From: an uncultured Bacteroidales bacterium
GTDB taxonomy: Bacteria; Bacteroidota; Bacteroidia; Bacteroidales; UBA932
NCBI GenBank assembly: GCA_900321655.1
Contig: ONWU01000004.1
Coordinates: forward strand, 1-57,417
Reading direction: 5' to 3'
Length of the DNA: 57,417 nucleotides
Below the pieces are notes generated by a model. It saw nothing but the letters and a program-made list of their open reading frames with translations, did not search any database and was not told where the DNA came from. Shown one piece after another: positions 34,448 through 41,153 of this stretch. Position 1 is the first letter of the stretch; each line of letters begins with the position of its first letter. A program made the translations under genes and the position numbers.

Positions 34448-35220
34448 TGAAACGCAGTATTACAGCCCAGGCCGCCGCCTTTGTTGAGGGCGCCCGCTTT
34501 GAATACGGCACCAAAGCCGAAACCCGCGCCGCAATCCTGGCGAAACTTGCCGCGATCCTGGCGGAACGTAACGCCCTGGCCGCGGAACTGGAAACGATAA
34601 CCAGCCCGGCCCAGGATTTCGCAGGGATCGGCCCGGCGCCCAGCCCGGAGGCCCTGGCGGAACTGGAGGCAAACACCCAGCAGCGCCGCGCCTCCCTGGC
34701 CGCCCGTATTGCCGCCCTGGATGCCCTATTTTTAGCGATCTGCCAGGAAACCGCAGCAGCGGGCCTTACTTTTTCCGGGGGCGAAATTTCGGCCTTAAAA
34801 CGCCAGGGGATGCCGGGCCAGCTGGCGGCAGAGCTGGACGCGCTGAAAGCGGGCAAGATTGCAGCACTACCAGCAGCGGAACGCCTGGAGGAAAAGACCG
34901 CGCGGCGGCTTTACACAGCGCTAACCAGTGCGGGCCTAATTTCCGGCCCCTGGGACACTTTCGCGTATTACCTGGCCCAGCAGTCCACCCCGGCGGCGAA
35001 ACGCCCGGAAAAGGCCCTTTCCTGGGACGGGACGCCCGCCCAGCTGGCCCGCCTTATAGACCTATTACCCAGGAAACGCAAACAGCCTTATACGCGGGCG
35101 CTTTGCCTGGCCTTTGGCGTAGATGATCGCACCCGGCTAAACGTGGTACAATCCGCAAAAACGCACCCCCTGGAGGCCAAATTTGACACCCAAATAGACC
35201 TTATTTTTAACACCCTATAA
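34447..35220 (+). CDS. Element protein of unknown function, Ala-rich with coiled-coil region
   Basis: 257 residues, ATG overlapping the integrase TAA. Two helical, Ala/Glu/Leu-rich segments (about 25-60 and 70-110) are probably coiled coil. The C-terminal 60 residues (SWDGTPAQLARLIDLL, KTHPLEAKFDTQIDLIF) look like a small domain found on other Bacteroidota elements, but I cannot name it. Coupling to the integrase suggests a role in recombination or its control. Function unknown. Confidence 0.75.
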   Translation: MKRSITAQAAAFVEGARFEYGTKAETRAAILAKLAAILAERNALAAELETITSPAQDFAGIGPAPSPEALAELEANTQQRRASLAARIAALDALFLAICQETAAAGLTFSGGEISALKRQGMPGQLAAELDALKAGKIAALPAAERLEEKTARRLYTALTSAGLISGPWDTFAYYLAQQSTPAAKRPEKALSWDGTPAQLARLIDLLPRKRKQPYTRALCLAFGVDDRTRLNVVQSAKTHPLEAKFDTQIDLIFNTL

Positions 35221-35232
35221 ACGTAACAAGTT

Positions 35233-35391
35233 ATGCAAGACAAAGAATTTTACCAGGATGCGCAGAACGTTTGCGCAAATGCTATTGACCTACTTTTAAA
35301 GAGCTGGACGGACACCACGCCAGCGGCCACGATGCGCGAAACCCTGCAAGGGCTTAACAGCATAAAGGACTATTTCGCAGCCCAGCAGTAA
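35233..35391 (+). CDS. Small element protein, 52 residues
   Basis: MQDKEFYQDAQNVCANAIDL, then 32 more residues ending in FAAQQ. An amphipathic, probably all-helical protein with a single Cys. It starts 12 nt after the previous stop, just after a GTAACAAGTTA 11-mer that also precedes the integrase. Same strand and composition as its neighbours. No known family recognised. Confidence 0.55.
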   Translation: MQDKEFYQDAQNVCANAIDLLLKSWTDTTPAATMRETLQGLNSIKDYFAAQQ

Positions 35392-35420
35392 CCGCCAGCG
35401 GCCACCCGCTGACCCCTTAC

Positions 35421-35457
35421 GCCCCTACATTTGTGGAAAGCCCACTTTTGTAGGGGC
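35421..35457 (+). other. Long hairpin in the gap before the excisionase gene
   Basis: GCCCCTACA pairs with TGTAGGGGC, with an inner GTGG/CCAC stem. No U-run follows, so this may be an RNA structural element rather than a terminator. Confidence 0.4.
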
Positions 35458-35531
35458 TAACTATTTGATATTCTTTACTTTATTTTGGTTTTTGCCTTTA
35501 AATTTGCCCTTGCATTACTGAAAAGCTTTGC

Positions 35532-35580
35532 AGCCCGCGCCGCTTGCGCTTTTCTTCTTTTCCTGGGGTGCGGGCTTTTT
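35532..35580 (+). terminator. Probable terminator before the excisionase gene
   Basis: AGCCCGC (35532-35538) pairs with GCGGGCT (35570-35576), followed by five T. The loop is long (31 nt). It separates the integrase group from the replication group. The rest of 35392-35617 shows nothing else I can support. Confidence 0.5.
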
Positions 35581-35617
35581 ATTGAAAGTACAAATGTAAA
35601 ACCAAAATAGTAGCAGT

Positions 35618-35926
35618 ATGCAGCACGAAAACCCACACGGCGGCGAAACCTTGCGCCAGGCCGTTATTACCCAGCCGGGCCAGCTGGCGGCAAATGATCT
35701 TATAGACCTGGAGGCGGCGGCCCGTTTCCTGGGCTTTAAGAAAAGCTACCTTTACAAACTTACCAGCTCCAGGCAGATACCCTTTTACAAGTACGGCGGG
35801 CGGCTTATTATGTTTGACCGCGCAGCCCTGGAAACCTGGCGCGCCGCCAGGCTGCAAGCCGTACCCACCCAGGCGGAGGCAGCGGCCAGCGCCGCCGCGT
35901 ATTGCGCCGCTAAACCTTTGCGATAA
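35618..35926 (+). CDS. Helix-turn-helix excisionase-like protein
   Basis: 102 residues. DLIDLEAAARFLGFKKSYLY followed by KLTSSRQIPFYKYGGRLIMF is the winged HTH_17/excisionase pattern: helix-turn-helix, then a P-F-Y-K-Y-G-G wing and the D-R-x-A-L-E-x-W end. Such small proteins direct excision or regulate replication genes in Bacteroidota elements. The TAA overlaps the next ATG by one base, so it belongs with the helicase gene. Confidence 0.82.
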   Translation: MQHENPHGGETLRQAVITQPGQLAANDLIDLEAAARFLGFKKSYLYKLTSSRQIPFYKYGGRLIMFDRAALETWRAARLQAVPTQAEAAASAAAYCAAKPLR

Positions 35927-36957
35927 TGAGCCAGGAACGGAAAATAGATTTTAGCCGCTGGCCCAGGCAAGACGCAGCCCAGGAAACCGGGCGCGCCGTG
36001 CCGTATCTTGACGTTACCGGGGAGGATGCGCCGATAGACTTTTTATTTACCCTGGGCGGCGAATACGGCCTAATAGCGCGGGCCAACCTCCACACCCTGC
36101 AAGGCACCAAGAAAGCCGGAAAAAGCGCGGCGGGCCTGGCGCTGATCGTAGCAGCACTAAAGGGCCAGTTTATAGGCATAACCGCCAGCCGCCAGGATTT
36201 GGCCGTTTTGTGGATAGACACGGAACAAGATAAAAACACCTTGCGCAAAAAGGCGCGGGCCGTGCTGTCTATGGCCGGACTTGACACCCAGCCGGAGCGC
36301 CTTAAAATAGTAACCTTGCGCGGCTTTGGAGGCCCGGCGGATGCCCTGGCCGCCACCCTGCAAGCGATAGAGGAAAACGCGGCGGATTTCGTTTTTCTTG
36401 ACGGGGTAGTAGATTTGTGCCAGGCGTTTAACGATGAGGAAAAAAGCCGGGACGTGGTGCGGCAGCTGGAGGCCCACGCGGAAAAGTACGGCGCCGCGAT
36501 CCTGGGACTAATCCACGTAAACAAAAAAGACAATGAGGCCCGCGGCCACCTGGGCGCTATTATGGTGCAAAAGAGCGCCGAAATTTACCAGGTGGATAAG
36601 GTGGAGGGAACGGACACCGCCAAAGTAACGCAGCCCTTTAGCCGCTTTGCCCCCGTGCCGCCTTTCTCTTTCTCGTTTGCGGATGATTTCAAGATAGCGC
36701 CAGCGGCGGAGGCAGAGGGCCGCGCCCTGGAGGAAACGCGCAGCCGCTTTGCCCCGCTTTTCCAGGATGCAGACCGCAAGACAAAGGGCGAACTTATAGA
36801 GGCATATTGCCAGGCCCAGGGATGCGAAGAAAGCAAGGCGGAAAAGGATATAAGGGCCGCCGCCCTGGCGGGCGTACTCTTTAAATCCAAAGAGGGCCGC
36901 AAGGTTTTTTATAGTTACCTTTTCCCGCGTACGGATATGCCCGAAGATGATATATAA
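35926..36957 (+). CDS. RepA-like AAA/RecA-fold ATPase (replicative helicase type)
   Basis: 343 residues. Walker A GTKKAGKSAAG near 66-76, Walker B DFVFLDGVVDL near 151-161, sensor segment ILGLIHVNKKDNE near 188-200, and the QKSAEIYQVDK stretch usual in AAA_25/RepA ATPases. The C-terminal 70 residues (ETRSRFAPLFQDADRKTKGE onward) form a helical DNA-binding-like tail. Predicted hexameric helicase that loads at the adjacent repeat region. The gene starts within the excisionase stop and ends just before the iterons. Confidence 0.8.
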   Translation: MSQERKIDFSRWPRQDAAQETGRAVPYLDVTGEDAPIDFLFTLGGEYGLIARANLHTLQGTKKAGKSAAGLALIVAALKGQFIGITASRQDLAVLWIDTEQDKNTLRKKARAVLSMAGLDTQPERLKIVTLRGFGGPADALAATLQAIEENAADFVFLDGVVDLCQAFNDEEKSRDVVRQLEAHAEKYGAAILGLIHVNKKDNEARGHLGAIMVQKSAEIYQVDKVEGTDTAKVTQPFSRFAPVPPFSFSFADDFKIAPAAEAEGRALEETRSRFAPLFQDADRKTKGELIEAYCQAQGCEESKAEKDIRAAALAGVLFKSKEGRKVFYSYLFPRTDMPEDDI

Positions 36958-36970
36958 ATACCCGTAAAAA

Positions 36971-37069
36971 CCCGTATACCCCTAAAGGGGTATATATACG
37001 GGGATTTACGGATATTAAAAGGGCGTACGTACGGATATTTTACGGATATTTTACGGATATACGGATATT
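36971..37069. repeat. Iteron-like repeats and long palindrome, candidate replication origin
   Basis: ACGGATAT(T) occurs at 37008, 37031, 37042, 37053 and 37061, three of them 11 nt apart. TATACCCCTAAAGGGGTATA (36975-36994) is a palindrome with 9-bp arms. It extends outward to CCCGTATA and TATACGGG (36971-37003). The repeats run directly into the ATG of the primase-like gene, so a bound initiator would also control that gene. This is the layout of an iteron origin between helicase and primase genes. Confidence 0.65.
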
Positions 37070-37990
37070 ATGAAAGCAAGCCTATTTAAAGCCAAAATTT
37101 CGTTACTCCCTTGCGTGAACGCAGACGATAGCGAAATAGAAAATATAAGCCTGGGCCGGGCGCTGATTGCGGACACCTGGCGCGCCCAGGTTGAGGCCGT
37201 AAGGGCAGAGAAAGACCCGGCCAAACGCAAGGCCCTAAAAGCCGCCTTGCCGTGCTTTACTCCCAGCGGGACTTTTACGCACGTTTCCCGCGCTGGCCTT
37301 GCGCGGCATAGTGGTTTTATTTCCCTGGATATAGACTACAAGCCGGAAAAGGGGATAAATACGGCGCTGGCCGGGTATGATCTAAAGGCAGCTATTAGCG
37401 CCGTGCCAAACGTAGCCTATTGCGGCCACTCTTGCGGCGGCTCCGGGTACGTGGTTATTGTGCCGATAGCAGACCCGGCCAAACACCGCGAATATTTCCG
37501 CGCCCTGGCGTATCACTTTGAGCGCGCCGGGCTGGAGCTTGACCCGGCCTGCAAGGACGTAACCCGCAAACGTTTTGTTTCCTGGGATGCCGACCCGTAT
37601 ATTAACACAGCGGCCCAGCCCTGGGCGCTGACCTTGCCGGAACGTGAACACGCAACCCGCGAAACCCTGGGCCGCGATCTGGACGCCAGCGAAACCGCCG
37701 CAAAGGTGGAGGCCGTTATAAAATCTTGTGAGGCTAACCGCTGGGATATTACGGCGGCGGAGGGGGACTGGTGGAGGATACTTTGCAGCCTTGCAAATAC
37801 GTTTGGGGAGGCTGGCCGGGATTATGCCCACCGAATTAGCGCGCTATATCCTGGCTACACGCCGGAAGAAACGGACGCGAAATATAGCCGCGCCGTTAAA
37901 CACCCGGAATATAAAGACCAAATAGGGACTTTCTTTTACATAGCCCGCCAGGAAATAGGAAAGCACGATTTCGACAATTTGGGCCTATGA
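37070..37990 (+). CDS. BT4734/VirE N-terminal-like protein with primase-type C-terminal domain
   Basis: 306 residues. SGFISLDIDYKPEKGINTAL (near 85-104) and NVAYCGHSCGGSGYVVIVPI (near 121-140) are the core of the BT4734-like/VirE-N domain, a primase-polymerase-related fold with an Asp pair in LDIDY. DVTRKRFVSWDADPYIN (near 165-181) continues it. The C-terminal part (about 215-300, WDITAAEGDWWRILCSLANT) looks like a PriCT-type domain. Likely primes replication at the iterons just upstream. The stop overlaps the next ATG as ATGA. Confidence 0.78.
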   Translation: MKASLFKAKISLLPCVNADDSEIENISLGRALIADTWRAQVEAVRAEKDPAKRKALKAALPCFTPSGTFTHVSRAGLARHSGFISLDIDYKPEKGINTALAGYDLKAAISAVPNVAYCGHSCGGSGYVVIVPIADPAKHREYFRALAYHFERAGLELDPACKDVTRKRFVSWDADPYINTAAQPWALTLPEREHATRETLGRDLDASETAAKVEAVIKSCEANRWDITAAEGDWWRILCSLANTFGEAGRDYAHRISALYPGYTPEETDAKYSRAVKHPEYKDQIGTFFYIARQEIGKHDFDNLGL

Positions 37991-38286
37991 GAAAGGAACG
38001 CCACCGCATAAATATAACCCTGGCCGCGGAGGATTACGCCAGGGCGGAACAGCTGGCCCAGGCTGGCGGATTTAAGAACGTTTGCGCCTTTGCCCGTGCC
38101 TTGCTTACCCAAGTAGCCCAGTACGCAGCAGCGCGCCAAATGAACGCCCAGCAGCTGGCCCGCCAGCCCACCACGATAGCGGCGGAAATAGCCGAAATGT
38201 TTAACGATCTAATAGACTGGGACGCGGCCAACCCAGCACAGCAAAGGGCCGCTATAAGAGCCAACGAAAAACGTAACGAACTATGA
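37987..38286 (+). CDS. Small ribbon-helix-helix-like protein (possible MobC-type accessory)
   Basis: 99 residues. RINITLAAEDYARAEQLAQA and GFKNVCAFARALLTQVAQY have the strand-helix-helix pattern of ribbon-helix-helix DNA-binding proteins, including MobC relaxosome proteins. The C-terminal half is helical. ATGA overlaps on both sides couple it to its neighbours. With no relaxase found, regulation of replication is as likely as mobilisation. Confidence 0.6.
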   Translation: MRKERHRINITLAAEDYARAEQLAQAGGFKNVCAFARALLTQVAQYAAARQMNAQQLARQPTTIAAEIAEMFNDLIDWDAANPAQQRAAIRANEKRNEL

Positions 38287-38537
38287 CACACAAACGCAGC
38301 GAAAAGGAAACCCGCTATTTGCGGGAAATTGTAGGCGCGGACGGCACCAAAGTACACTACTTTAACCCGGCCAGCCCGGAGGATGCCCGCGCGTACCGGG
38401 AACGCCGCCGCGCTAACCAGCTGGCGGAAATGCGCCAGGCCACCGGGACAAAGCCCAGGCGGCAGCGCAGCGCCCAGGAACGGGCCGCGGCCCAGGTTAG
38501 GGAAATGCGCAAGGCGGCGGGAGGCGCTGGGAAATGA
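38283..38537 (+). CDS. Small basic element protein, 84 residues
   Basis: Rich in Arg, Lys, Glu and Ala. An N-terminal beta-like stretch (YLREIVGADGTKVHYFNPAS) is followed by a long charged helix (ERRRANQLAEMRQATG) and a basic end. It may bind nucleic acid. Overlaps both neighbours by ATGA. No family recognised. Confidence 0.55.
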   Translation: MTHKRSEKETRYLREIVGADGTKVHYFNPASPEDARAYRERRRANQLAEMRQATGTKPRRQRSAQERAAAQVREMRKAAGGAGK

Positions 38538-38671
38538 GAAAGCCAGCCTACAAAGCGGCCAACCAGTCCCGCCAGGATTACAAGTATAAAGCAGAGCGCA
38601 GACACCGGGAGGCAGAGCGAAAGCAGAAAGCCGCGGCCAAACGTGCCAGGCGCCAGGGGATAAGTAAGTAA
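38534..38671 (+). CDS. Very basic 45-residue element protein
   Basis: MRKPAYKAANQSRQDYKYKA, then 25 further residues that are mostly Arg, Lys, Glu and Ala and end in GISK. Start overlaps the previous stop as ATGA, the third such overlap in a row, which supports real translation. Probably a helical nucleic-acid-binding peptide. Function unknown. Confidence 0.5.
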   Translation: MRKPAYKAANQSRQDYKYKAERRHREAERKQKAAAKRARRQGISK

Positions 38672-38696
38672 CGATGCCGGGGGGTATTTTTTTAAA

Positions 38697-38741
38697 GGGG
38701 GTACCCCCTCGCTAAACCTCGCCCCCAGTCTTGAACGACTG
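38697..38741. other. Palindromes in a short gap, possible oriT or operator
   Basis: GGGGGTACCCCC (38697-38708) is a perfect 12-nt palindrome. CAGTC-TTGAAC-GACTG (38726-38741) is a 5-bp stem with a 6-nt loop, preceded by a C-run. The site follows the chain of small DNA-binding-like proteins. Sequence alone does not show its role. Confidence 0.35.
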
Positions 38742-38788
38742 AAAGCAAATTTTCGGATTTGCGGAACTTTGGCCTTTTTTGGCCCAAA

Positions 38789-39751
38789 ATGAACGAAAAA
38801 ACAACTAAAAAACGCGAAAATATGAAAGAAAAAGTATTTGTTTTGGAGGCAAAGCGCCAGGCCCTGGCCGCTGGCCTTTCCGATGCCGCCGCCCGTGTTA
38901 CGGCCCTGGGCAAGATCGTAAAAGCAGCCGCGCCGCAAATTACCTTTGGGGTGCCTTTCCTTTGGGCGCTTATGGATTGCAACGCGCGCCCCTGGTATTC
39001 TTTGCGCCAGCTGTTAGCGGATACGATGCTAAACGCAGCAGCCGAAAAAGCCGGGCTGGATTGCGGCCCAGGCTGGAACGAAGAAACGCGGGGGTACGTG
39101 GAAACCCAGGTTTTGGATAATAGGCACCCCCTGGCGCGCCTTTCCGATGACGTCAAGCTAAACCGCAAGTTTGTAGAACTCCAATGCCGCAAAGAGGTAA
39201 ACGCCGTTTTAACCTTTGCGATTGATAGGGACTATTTGCGCGCCGGGCTTATCGAAATAGGCAAAGACGGGGAGGCAGCGCCCGCCAGGGATGCAGCGGC
39301 CCGCCTGGAGGACTTTTGCACCCTTTACGCGGAAACCAAAGAGCAAGCCGCCTTTATTGCTAACCTGGAACGGATGCAGCGCGCCGCCCTGGAACTGCAA
39401 GCCGCCTTTAAGGCCACTTGCGCCAGCTTGCCCGCAAAGCAGCACCGCGCAGCCCTGGAGGATTGCAGCGCGGCTTATGATCCCGCGGGCTTTGGGCTGG
39501 TACCCAGCGGCTATATTTCGCTAACCGCCCAGGATGCCACCGCCCGCGCGCTGATTTCCTATTTTGACCGCACCCAGGACGCAGCGCCCAAGTTTTACAA
39601 CCTGGCCGGGCGGCGCCCTATTAGCTCCGCGGAACTCTTTGCAATTACGGGCGGCCTGGCCGGGGATCGTAACGCCCAGGGCGGCGGCAAAGTAGTAAAC
39701 GGGCGGCAAAGCGGCTTTAACGTTTACCCGGCTATCATTGTGGAGGGCTAA
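38789..39751 (+). CDS. Element protein of unknown function, about 320 residues
   Basis: Start ATG 38789 or ATG 38822 (MKEKVFVLEAKRQALAAGLS). Mostly helical with Ala-rich stretches. The segment FLWALMDCNARPWYSLRQLL near 60-80 and the C-terminal GGLAGDRNAQGGGKVVNGRQ are distinctive. No Walker, HUH, zinc or catalytic motif was recognised and no membrane segment is seen. Codon use is that of the element. It could be cargo or a late-function gene; I cannot assign a role. Confidence 0.65.
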   Translation: MNEKTTKKRENMKEKVFVLEAKRQALAAGLSDAAARVTALGKIVKAAAPQITFGVPFLWALMDCNARPWYSLRQLLADTMLNAAAEKAGLDCGPGWNEETRGYVETQVLDNRHPLARLSDDVKLNRKFVELQCRKEVNAVLTFAIDRDYLRAGLIEIGKDGEAAPARDAAARLEDFCTLYAETKEQAAFIANLERMQRAALELQAAFKATCASLPAKQHRAALEDCSAAYDPAGFGLVPSGYISLTAQDATARALISYFDRTQDAAPKFYNLAGRRPISSAELFAITGGLAGDRNAQGGGKVVNGRQSGFNVYPAIIVEG

Positions 39752-39755
39752 AGCT

Positions 39756-40241
39756 ATGACACGGGAGCAGTTTTTAGCAAATCTTAAATACGCCAGCGAC
39801 TGGTACGATATGCTCGAAAACGGCCTTGTTATTAAGGCGGGCGCTGGCGTAGTAGCCCACTTGCAGCGGCAGCAGTTTAACCACTTTTTTCCCGGCCAGT
39901 CCTTTTTCCAGGTATTTATAGAAACCCGGCAAATACGCCAGGGGGAATGGCAAGTAGGTACCCACACCTGGACGGAATGGCTGGAAATAAAAAGGTATGA
40001 CGTTACGCAGCCCTCCGTAAGCGATTACGCCCAATACGCAGCAGATAACGGCAGCCGTTACGAAGCTGGCGAAAACGGGGTAACAATTATACGGCCTGGC
40101 GCTGGGAGCGTTTATATTGAATACTCCGAAATTACCGCTATTTACTCCCTGCCGACGGACAGGCAGGACGCGCCGGGCCAGGATAACCCGCATATAGCCC
40201 ACTACTGCAGGCGCGAAACAAACGAAAAAACACCCGTATAG
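39756..40241 (+). CDS. Element protein of unknown function, 161 residues
   Basis: ATG 39756, 4 nt after the previous stop; an upstream in-frame TTG was rejected. Mixed alpha/beta protein, rich in aromatic residues near the centre (FNHFFPGQSFFQVF, TWTEWLEIKRYDV). No known motif. Co-transcribed with both neighbours by spacing. Confidence 0.6.
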   Translation: MTREQFLANLKYASDWYDMLENGLVIKAGAGVVAHLQRQQFNHFFPGQSFFQVFIETRQIRQGEWQVGTHTWTEWLEIKRYDVTQPSVSDYAQYAADNGSRYEAGENGVTIIRPGAGSVYIEYSEITAIYSLPTDRQDAPGQDNPHIAHYCRRETNEKTPV

Positions 40242-40242
40242 T

Positions 40243-40524
40243 ATGACAAGTTTTTCCTTTGGTATTACCTTTGAAACCCTGGCGGACAAACTAAAAGAGC
40301 GCCTGGCGGCCCAGCCGCAAAAAAGGGGAGTTATTGAGATTGAGGCCCGCGGCCACCGCCATATTATCATAGCCCAGGCAGACCCCGGCGGCCAGCTGGT
40401 GCCCAGCTATGAGGAAACCACCGCCGGGCTTATAGTAACGCGGGGGGATTATAGCGAACTAATACCCTACTGGGATATTTTCGGAGTGAGCAGCCACGCA
40501 TTTACACCACAAACGGGCAAATAG
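40243..40524 (+). CDS. Element protein of unknown function, 93 residues
   Basis: ATG one base after the previous stop. Small, probably beta-rich (IEIEARGHRHIIIAQADPGG and GLIVTRGDYSELIPYWDIFG). No family recognised. Last protein gene of the element. Confidence 0.55.
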   Translation: MTSFSFGITFETLADKLKERLAAQPQKRGVIEIEARGHRHIIIAQADPGGQLVPSYEETTAGLIVTRGDYSELIPYWDIFGVSSHAFTPQTGK

Positions 40525-40527
40525 CGC

Positions 40528-40557
40528 TTGCCGGATTGAAAATTTTTCCTACCTTTG
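40528..40557 (+). promoter_or_regulatory. Consensus promoter for a short hairpin RNA
   Basis: TTG (40528-40530), 19 nt, then TACCTTTG (40550-40557): both Bacteroidota elements at proper spacing. Only a hairpin and a terminator lie downstream before the right attachment site. Confidence 0.5.
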
Positions 40558-40561
40558 CAGA

Positions 40562-40633
40562 AAGCCGCCAGGAATTGGAGTTTTGGGCCTTGCCTAACTT
40601 GTTACACCCTCCAAAATTTCCAGGCGGTTTTTT
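40562..40633 (+). ncRNA. Candidate ~70-nt structured small RNA at the element's right end
   Basis: From the predicted start, CCGCC (40565-40569) pairs with GGCGG (40623-40627). An A-A mismatch and further GGAA/TTCC and GGAG/CTCC pairing enclose a loop of about 30 nt, and six T follow. The whole transcript would be one long hairpin with a U-tail. The loop contains TAACTTGTTAC, one of the arm-type motifs. The hairpin could instead be only the terminator of the gene chain. Confidence 0.4.
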
Positions 40634-40675
40634 GGTGCTTTTGTTACCCGTTTGTTACTCGTTTAATTTTGTTAC
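40599..40675. repeat. Right arm-type integrase-binding repeats
   Basis: TTGTTAC at 40599, 40641, 40652 and 40669. The pair at 40641/40652 matches the left-end pair over about 25 nt with one or two changes. Confidence 0.65.
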
Positions 40676-40718
40676 GCGCTATATGTTTGATAATCAAGGG
40701 CAAAAAGGGGTAAATATA

Positions 40719-40740
40719 CATTTCCTGTTTAACGTGTAGG
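40719..40740 (+). repeat. Right attachment site (attR), copy of the ychF tail
   Basis: Encodes His-Phe-Leu-Phe-Asn-Val-stop in the same register as ychF. All codon differences (CAT/CAC, AAC/AAT, GTG/GTT, TAG/TAA) are silent. TTCCTGTTTAA is at 40722-40732, and AAGGGGTAAA lies just inside at 40705-40714. Confidence 0.8.
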
Positions 40741-40763
40741 CCTTTTGCAAAAGTTCCAGAGAG

Positions 40764-40790
40764 AGAGGTACATACCCGGTATGTGCCTCT
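40764..40790. repeat. Outlying REP-like palindrome
   Basis: Arms AGAGGTACATACC and GGTATGTGCCTCT around a central C, one wobble pair. It lies 24 nt beyond the element's right end, outside the inverted arrays. Confidence 0.65.
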
Positions 40791-40860
40791 TTATTGTTTT
40801 GTCGGGTGATGCAGGACCGCCTGGCACACCCGTGGCGCTGGGGTACCTGTCGCATCCCGC

Positions 40861-41090
40861 TGCGCTGCTGTACATATCAGGTGTGTACCTGCCAGGCTGT
40901 GACCTTTTGCTTCGTTCTCTGGGGGTGGGGTGCACATACCGGACATGTACACGGAAAGTGCCCTGCAGTGCGGTACGCGTGTACATACCCTTCGAAAATC
41001 AGCCAAAATCGACTTTTTAGGAGAGGTATGTACATCTGCAGGCCCTTCTACGGCAGATTTCTGGTACATACCCGGTATGTACAACAAGAC
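40861..41090. repeat. REP-like palindrome array A (inverted partner of array B)
   Basis: Units: degenerate at 40870-40888, imperfect at 40930-40952, a split unit with arms GTACATACC (40981-40989) and GGTATGTAC (41025-41033) around a 35-nt loop, and a perfect GTACATACCCGGTATGTAC at 41064-41082. The 57 nt at 40934-40990 are identical to the complement of 43304-43360. Together with the outlying unit this fills the non-coding stretch between the element and the transposase. Confidence 0.8.
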
Positions 41091-41153
41091 GCCGGAACTG
41101 GCGCCGCCTCTGGTTCTCAATCTCAGGGCGTCACATCCCCGCTATGTACCACC

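Larger units (their letters stand above)
33048..40740. mobile_element. Integrated mobile element in the 3' end of ychF
   Basis: The limits are direct repeats of the ychF tail (33048-33069 and 40719-40740). Near both ends lie TTGTTAC integrase arm-type repeats, and next to each core is AAGGGGTAAA on the inner side. Content: tyrosine integrase, probable excisionase, RepA-like ATPase, iteron-like region, primase-like protein, a chain of small genes and unknown genes, all on the plus strand. ATA, CTA and TTA codons are frequent here and rare in flanking genes, and the proteins are rich in Ala. No relaxase, coupling protein, capsid or packaging gene was recognised. Best called a small integrative element able to replicate when excised; phage-satellite or helper-mobilised modes are both open. 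Confidence 0.88.

Noticed and set aside
40536-40739. 67-residue frame ending in HFLFNV
   Set aside because: It runs through the hairpin, arm repeats and attachment site. Only its end is meaningful, as a copy of the ychF tail.
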